35,159 nucleotides of DNA from Prorocentrum cordatum (taxonomy: Eukaryota; Sar; Dinophyceae; Prorocentrales; Prorocentraceae): assembly GCA_963575745.1 (NCBI GenBank), contig CAUYUJ010008048.1:7501-42659 (forward strand), in the 5' to 3' direction. The position numbers were made by a program, and so were the translations under genes. The notes under the pieces were generated by a model, which did no database searches, was not told the origin of the DNA, and saw only the letters and a list, made by a program, of their open reading frames with translations. Below, one piece after another: positions 29,653 through 35,159 of this stretch. Each line of letters starts with the position of its first letter. Within the stretch, counting starts at the first letter, position 1.

Positions 29653-29725
29653 GGGGCCAAGCCCGAGGTCAGCTTGACGCCGAAGCTGGAGGAAGACCAA
29701 ACGGCACAAACATACACTTTCAACG

Positions 29726-29846
29726 GTCCGCGCTAACTTCTTGGATCTGTGCTGGGCCCCCCTCCCCTGGCGCGCGGAGCCCGCGGGGCGGCGCCAAAGG
29801 CGCCGCCAGGGGGGCCCAACGCAGATCCAAGAACTCCGCGCGGACG
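29726..29846. repeat. nested inverted repeat (121 bp)
   Basis: The outer arms GTCCGCGC...TTCTTGGATCTG...TGGGCCCCCC (29726-29765) pair with the complement at 29804-29846, with a few mismatches. At the centre GGCGGCGCC (29787-29795), AAA, GGCGCCGCC (29799-29807) is a perfect 9-bp hairpin. The left arm is also related to a direct copy at 30903-30954. Confidence 0.65.
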
Positions 29847-30190
29847 GCCCAACGTTCATTTGTTATTTGGCGGCGCGCAGACGGGGGTAGGGGGAGGGGG
29901 GAAGGCTTCTCAGAAGGAGGTTGCTTATTGGAAGGCACCAGCTTGATATCTACAAACAAGGCCCGCGCCTTCTAAGAAGCAGGGGTGCTTCTAAGAAGTC
30001 TTCCCCCCTCCCCCTCTTCCTCCTTCTCCTACTCCTCCTCCTCATCCTCCTCATCCTCCCTCTGCGCGTGGCCGGGTTCTGCCGCTTGCGCTTCCTCGGG
30101 CAGGGCCAGACGTAAAGTGCCCCGCCCATCAGCCCGCACGTGAGCACGTGGGCCGCCCCGCACCGCCGGGCCACCGCGCGGTCCTGCGCG

Positions 30191-30327
30191 CCTGAAGGGG
30201 CAGGGACACACACACACACACACTTTCTCATGTTTGGGGATTTCCGTCTTCCCGCCCACTTCCCATATTCCCCCATATCTTCTGGGGAGTCGACGATGAA
30301 GTGTGTCTGTGTGTTCTGTTTCCCTCC
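30191..30327. repeat. dispersed repeat, copy 2
   Basis: Block order matches 2598-2759: TGAAGGGGC, GGGACACACAC, TTCCGTCTTCCCGCCC, CACTTCCCATATT, CCCATAT, TTCTGGGGA, GACGATGAA, GTGTGTCTGTGTGTT, CCCTCC. On the minus strand the copy ends CCCTGCCCCTTCAG, which would serve as a splice acceptor with a pyrimidine tract, so it may be intronic. Confidence 0.6.
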
Positions 30328-30445
30328 CGATTGCCGCGGTCGCCCAACAGCGCTGCCTTCAGGCCGCCCCCGCCCCAGCACCGCAGCGACACCACGGCGA
30401 GCTCCGCCAGGCCCGCGCACCGGTGCACCTCGGCGGCGCACCCAC

Positions 30446-30549
30446 GAGGACCACGACGACGACGAGGAGGATGACGACGACGACGACGACCACGACGACG
30501 ACCACGACGACGACGACGACGACCACGACGACGACCACGACGACGACGG
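30446..30549. repeat. GAC/CCACGA triplet tract
   Basis: An interrupted GAC microsatellite with CCACGACGA units. It reads as poly-Asp/His or poly-Thr depending on frame. No gene is inferred. Confidence 0.75.
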
Positions 30550-31720
30550 CGGCACGCATGGGCGCTCCTTTAGATCGCTGCTGAAATGGTCCGCGGCCGC
30601 CCGACATGGTATCTCGTCGCCCCCGAGGGGACCAGCCTTCGGGGGAGGCAGGGGGCACCCCGGTCCCAGAAAGGGCAGTGCGCTTTTGCGGATGCCTCTC
30701 GGAGGCCACGAGGGCCGGTAAGAAGCCCCTGCCTTCGGAGAGGCACTCCAGGCCTCCTGGGAGGTCGTCCCCCCCTCGCGCAACACCCTTGAGCGCACCG
30801 CCAAGCACCCAGCGGGGCATGCCCAGGTCCCCCTCGACGAGCCGCTGCCAGTCCGCCAGGAAGGGCAGCGGGATCGAGGAACAAAGAACGACTCGGGCAG
30901 CAACTTTCGAGCGTCCGCGTAATCTTCTTGGGGTCGGCGCTGGGCCCCGCTACCATCACCTCTTGCGCTGCCCCTGGCGCGCTTCGCGCACCAGGCGCTG
31001 ACACGAGTGAGCCGCGCAGTCCTTTGAAAAGTCACCCGGAAGCCGGGAGCATACGTACATGGCTGGGCTCAGATTCAGAACATCTGAAGGCCACGTGCTT
31101 GATGCACACGCGAAGGGCCAGCATGCCGATGTATACTGGGGCCGAGCGCCGGCAGGGCATGTGCCCAGATGTGCATCCAGCTTTCGCCCAGACAAGCCCC
31201 ATCTGCGTACGCACTCTGATCCCATCTGGGAGGCCTAGAATTGTACTGGTACTCGGGGCGGCGCGGGGGTGAATAAGGGGATAGGGGGGTTATCAGTGGA
31301 TGCCGAGGCGGCTTATATTTGGCCCAGTTTATATGTTGGTTACACGTGCGGCCGACGACCTTTGGGGGGGCTAGATTACCCCGCTGCGTCGGCGAAGCCC
31401 GCTAAGCCCGGATCGCTTACCCCTTCCCAAGCTAAGTACCCGAGGCACTTGTAACCCACTTATGAGCTGGGCTAGGTCAGATATAGCCCACTTTGGCATC
31501 TATCTGATCAAACCTCCTCTATACCCTTAGCAGACCCCGTGCCGATCCAAGTAGAAGTTCCACCAGTCCTTTCGGGCGTAGGTGGTCTAGGGCGTTTTGT
31601 CTCCCATCTGCCCCTCTTCCCCTTCGGGGAGGGGTTACCACTGCTCCATTATCGATATACACCCCCTCTCCCACCCGGCCAGCGTCCAACCAGGAACCAT
31701 GCCGACACCATGAGGGCTCG
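30550..31720. other. no gene seen; one short repeat copy
   Basis: 30903-30954 resembles 29715-29765 (TTTCGAGCGTCCGCG, TTCTTGG, GCTGGGCCCC). The remaining sequence includes overlapping GC-rich open frames on both strands with no recognisable product. 31270-31560 is less GC-biased and contains short stems such as GGGCTA/TAGCCC. I could not identify it as a known RNA gene. Confidence 0.4.
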
Positions 31721-32110
31721 CCCCCCACCATCCCTGTCAAGAAACAATACAAATCGCACTCTACCTCCACATTTGGAGCATGTGCGGCCAACCCGATGCG
31801 GCCCCCCCCACCATCCCTGTCAAAAAATACGAATTGCACTTTGGGGCAACGTCTGGAGTCATATTCGTGAGGCCCGCGAACACTCTTTCTTTTTTTTGAC
31901 AGGGACGGCGGGGGGGCCAGCAGATTATTCCCTGCCGTGCGCAGGGCTACACACCTGACAAGAAAAAACGATACAACGTGCACCTCGCGGCTAAGTCTGG
32001 ATCATGCGCGGCCATTCCGCGAACACTGTCAAACTATTTTTTGACAGGGACGGCGGGGGTGGTGGCGCGTGGCCTGCTGTGCGCAGGCCCACCAGACACA
32101 ATGATGGGCA
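31721..32110. repeat. mixed-orientation repeat cluster with GACAGGGA motif
   Basis: CCACCATCCCTGTCAA(G/A)AAA occurs at 31726 and 31810. Its reverse complement TTTTTTTGACAGGGACGGCG occurs near 31891 and 32036. A related CCTGACAAGAAAAAACGATAC starts near 31954. Each direct copy is followed by TACGAATTGCAC- or TACAAATCGCAC-like sequence and later GTGCGGCC or CCGCGAACAC. These look like several decayed copies of one element of roughly 80-150 bases in both orientations. Confidence 0.6.
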
Positions 32111-32499
32111 TTGGTTTTCGACAAGGATTGCGGGGGCCGGCATGGATTCTGCACGTGCCCCGGAGATGGCGCACCTGGCGCCTGGCGCGGCTGGAGTCTG
32201 CGGCACACCTGGCGCACCAGGCGTGCCTGGCATGCTCGGGCCCCAGGGGTACCTGGCGCGCGTGGCGCCCCTGGCACGCGTGGCGCACGTCGCCCAAGGC
32301 GTCGCGCACCTGGGGTCGGCTTTGGTTCCCAGTAGCTGTCCATCCAAAGACGATCGCTGAACATGCTCAGGCTCGGGGGTTACTCATGTGTTGGGAGGGC
32401 GGGTGAGAGTGAGCTAGACGGCTTGCGGGCGGGTGGGTAGCTTGACCCCTCCCCCTACCCCCCCCTGGACCTGGACGGGGGGTCCCCAGAGGGGTTGGA

Positions 32500-33085
32500 G
32501 CGTCCAAGATGGCCCAATATGGCTCCAAGAGCGCCTCGGAGAGCCCAAGATGAGCTCCAAGATGGCTCAAGCTATCCCAAGATGCTTCAAGATGGCTCCC
32601 GAGATGCTCCAAGAGGCCCCAAGACCGCTCCAAGACGGCTTCGACTGGCCACGTTGCGCACCCAGGAGGCCGCCAAGATGCCAACATCTCTGAAAAGCCG
32701 TAGGACAATCAATGATGTCTGCTTTCTCGCCTTTTCGCTTGGGCCCAAGAGGGGCCCAAGTGGGCCCCAAGAGGGGCCCACGAGAGCCCCAAGACGGCCC
32801 CAAGAGCGTCCCAGAGCGCTCCCAGAGCGTCCCAAGAGGGGCCCAAGAGGCGACTCTAGGCACTCTAGGCTGGCGGCGCTAATTGGGGACCCCCTTCTCT
32901 TTGATCGATCTCCTCCAAGATGGCCCGAAGAGCGCTCCCAAGGCACCCAAGAGCGCCCCAAGAGGGCCCCAAGAGACGCCCAGATGGCCCCAAGAGGCGT
33001 CCACGACGCCTCCAAGAGGCTCCAAAGGGGCCCCCAAGATGCTTCAAGACGATCCCCGAGGCACCCAAGATGCCCCCCAGACGTT
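32500..33085. repeat. CAAGATGGC / CCCAAGAGG degenerate minisatellite
   Basis: An array of 12-15 base units around CCAAGATGGCTC, CCCAAGAGGGGCC and CCAAGAGCGCC, giving Pro/Arg/Gln/Asp-rich frames on the plus strand. Two non-repeat islands interrupt it, near 32685-32745 (TGAAAAGCCGTAGGAC) and 32855-32925 (GGGACCCCCTTCTC). No gene is inferred. Confidence 0.7.
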
Positions 33086-33087
33086 CC

Positions 33088-33258
<171 letters not shown>

Positions 33259-34194
33259 CTACTCCTTCTCCTCCCTCCTCCCTCTTCTCCCTCCCACACC
33301 TCGGATGGCTTCCCTCGCCCTGTGTTCTTCCGAATGCTCCCCCATTTCCCTTACTACCTCAACTCCCCTGGGCATCGTTTTTGGATGGGCTGGTGAAGAT
33401 ACTCTTTGACGCAACCGCAGGCGAGGGCGCCAGCGGCGAGTGAGGTCCGAGCGGGCCGCGCAAGAGCCGAATTGCCTAACGCCGACGGGCCCGCGACCTA
33501 AAACCTGGTGAAGACACGCGAAGCGTCAACAAGTTCTTGGTATGTTTACCCTCAGGGGCTTGACGCCTGTTCGCGACTCGACTTGTGGGGATCAAGCCAG
33601 ATGAATCAAGGTACATGCAAAGAAATCCAAGTGAACCAATGCAATTTCGGGTCAATTCCAACACGCCCACGTAGATCCAAAGATCTCTCGGGACGTTTTG
33701 AGCAAATCGTGGCCACACCAGCGCGATTCAAAGGAGGGCAAAAGTCGTTCAGCCCTGAACGAGTGTATGTGAACGTTTTCTGGCTCGGCGTTGCGACATT
33801 GGGCGGAAGGAGAGGGAGGGGGGGGGGAGTCTGGCTTTGGACCTCTGCTCAATGCGACTGTTTGCAGAAGTGCGTCCTCTGGGGGAGACTCCACCTGCTT
33901 GAAACAGGCGCCAAAAACAGCCAAGATCTGCTCCATTGGGGGGAGAGGGGTGCGAGGCCCCCGCCGATCGGCAAATTAATGGATAAGACAACGCATCGTG
34001 CGCAGTGTTTTGCTCCTCGACTGGAGGGAGGCGATGGCGAAGCAGGCCACCAGGAAGCCCTCGCTGGGGAGACGCAAAATTCAGGTTCGGGCGACTCGTG
34101 TTGGCCTGACAGGGCCATCATGAAAATCACGGAGAGAGCGTGATCCACCGCCGCTTTACTGTGGAAAATTGCCAACCTTTTCCTCCGGAACCCG
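33259..34194. other. no gene seen
   Basis: Mixed sequence with overlapping short frames on both strands. None shows motifs or credible splice signals. Confidence 0.4.
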
Positions 34195-34440
34195 GGGGTC
34201 GCCCCCCCCCCCCCTTCGAAAATCCCCCCCCCCCTGCTGGAACCCCTCCCCCCCCCCTCTCCCCCGGCAAAACCCCCCCCCTCCCCAAACCCCCCCCGCC
34301 CCCCCCTCCCGCTCGAAAACCGGGGGGGGTCACTACCCGTCGAACCCCACCCCCCCCCCCCCCCCCCCCACCTCCGGATCCGAAAAACCGGGGGGGGGGG
34401 TGTCACTTCCGGTTCGAACCCCCCCCCACCCCCCCCCCCC
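34195..34440. repeat. C/G homopolymer-rich repeat with TTCGAAAA spacers
   Basis: Runs of 8-20 C alternate with short spacers such as TTCGAAAAT, CCGGATCCGAAAAACCGG and CCGGTTCGAACC. The unit CGAAAACCGGGGGGGTCACTACC at about 34313 reappears inverted at the window end. The long homopolymers suggest that exact lengths may be unreliable. Confidence 0.7.
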
Positions 34441-34459
34441 TTACTCGCCGCCAGCAAAC

Positions 34460-35075
34460 GACTCCCGGTCCCCACCACCGTCCGCATCACATCCCCCACT
34501 GGTGTTCCCAGCACCACTGTCCTCACCACCGCTGTCCCCACTGGTTCCACCACCGCCCCTACTGTCCCCACCAGTGGCCCCACCACTGTCGCACTGTCCC
34601 CGCTGTCCCCAGAACTGTTCCCACCACGGTTCCACTCTCCCACTGTCTCCACGGCCCCAACCACTGCCCGACTATCCCCACTGTCCCCACTGTCCCACTG
34701 ACTCCTCCGCTGTCCCACTGAGCTGTCCCACTGTTCCCACCACTGTCCCCACTGTCCCCACCACTGTCCCCACTGTACCTCTGTCCATTGTCCCACCGCC
34801 GTCCTCGCCACCGCCTTCACCACTGTCCCCACCACCATTGTACCCTCCACTGTCCCACTGTTTCCACCTCATTTCCATTGTCCCCACACCACTGTCCCCA
34901 CCACCACCGTCACCACCACTGTCCACTGTCCCCCCCTGTTCCCACCATTGTCCCCACCATTGTCCCCACCACTACCGTCCCCACCACTGTCCCACTGTCC
35001 CACTGTCCCCACCACTGTCCCGCTATCCCCTCACCACTGTCCCCACCAACACCGTCCCCACCACTGTCCGCACCC
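34460..35075. repeat. CCACTGTCCC minisatellite
   Basis: Irregular units of CCACTGTCCC, CCACCACTGTCCC and CCATTGTCCC, about 9-15 bases each, run for roughly 600 bases. On the minus strand this gives Gly/Thr/Val-rich frames with no gene content. Confidence 0.8.
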
Positions 35076-35159
35076 CCACTTGGTTTTCGAGGGAGGGGGG
35101 GGTTCGAACCGGTAGTGACCCCCCCCGGTTTTCCGGATCTGGAGGGGGGGGGGGGGGGG
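35076..35159. repeat. inverted copy of the 34.3-kb C/G repeat at the window edge
   Basis: TTTTCGAGGGAGGG, GGTTCGAACCGGTAGTGACC and GGTTTTCCGGATCTGGAGG are the reverse complement of sequence at about 34310-34400. The two copies bracket the CCACTGTCCC array and the window stops inside a G run. Confidence 0.65.

Noticed and set aside
29950-31035. Minus-strand open frame of 361 codons
   Set aside because: It spans a dispersed repeat, the GAC tract and a TCC tract. Two other frames are also open, and no stretch long enough to call a domain could be followed.
32500-33085. CRISPR-like array
   Set aside because: Units are contiguous, short and degenerate, without spacers of constant length, in an apparently eukaryotic sequence.
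34405-34430. GGTTCGAACC as a tRNA T-arm
   Set aside because: It is a palindrome within a repeating C/G array, recurs inverted at the window end, and no acceptor, D or anticodon arms are present.

Overview
The window looks like dinoflagellate nuclear DNA. The evidence is one-directional genes on the minus strand, introns with AG|G on both sides and frequent GC donors, spliced-leader-like sequence just upstream of gene starts, and dense microsatellite and minisatellite filler between genes. I cannot assign a genus from sequence alone. No bacterial-style operon, ribosome binding site, rRNA, tRNA or CRISPR array was found.

Layout. 1-7049: no convincing intact gene. It holds a GGATCC-rich tandem repeat (1-500), GAT and CGT triplet tracts, a 156-bp terminal-inverted-repeat element (2238-2393), a dispersed repeat (2598-2759), one doubtful coding remnant (4766-5386) and a large purine/pyrimidine palindrome (5769-6165). 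7050-25535 is the gene-bearing core, all on the minus strand. From upstream to downstream it holds: a five-exon gene (25495-16930, 1,512 aa, possible RNase H-like/transposase-type protein); a 281-305 aa disordered protein (15255-14338); a three-exon gene (13165-9308, 918 aa, Cys-rich N-terminus and coiled coils); and an intronless divergent C5 cytosine-methyltransferase-like gene (8546-7050). 25536-35159: a hairpin, a frameshifted gene relic (27663-26560), GC-rich minisatellites, triplet tracts and homopolymer-rich sequence at the window edge.

How the parts fit. Each of the four core genes has a sequence resembling the dinoflagellate trans-spliced leader at or just upstream of its start. That is the signature of mRNAs that were reverse transcribed and reinserted. 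A gene born this way starts without introns, yet two of the four now carry six inferred introns. Every inferred intron has a short direct repeat across its two splice junctions, and two introns contain copies of one 520-580 bp element with 11-bp terminal inverted repeats and a CTAAGCTAAAG satellite core. The locus therefore reads as cDNA recycling followed by intron gain from mobile elements. The joined exons keep frame exactly at all six junctions (918 and 1,512 codons before the stop). The splice sites, leader relics and repeats were read by eye from the sequence. Protein family assignments rest on motif recognition and memory, with no database search.
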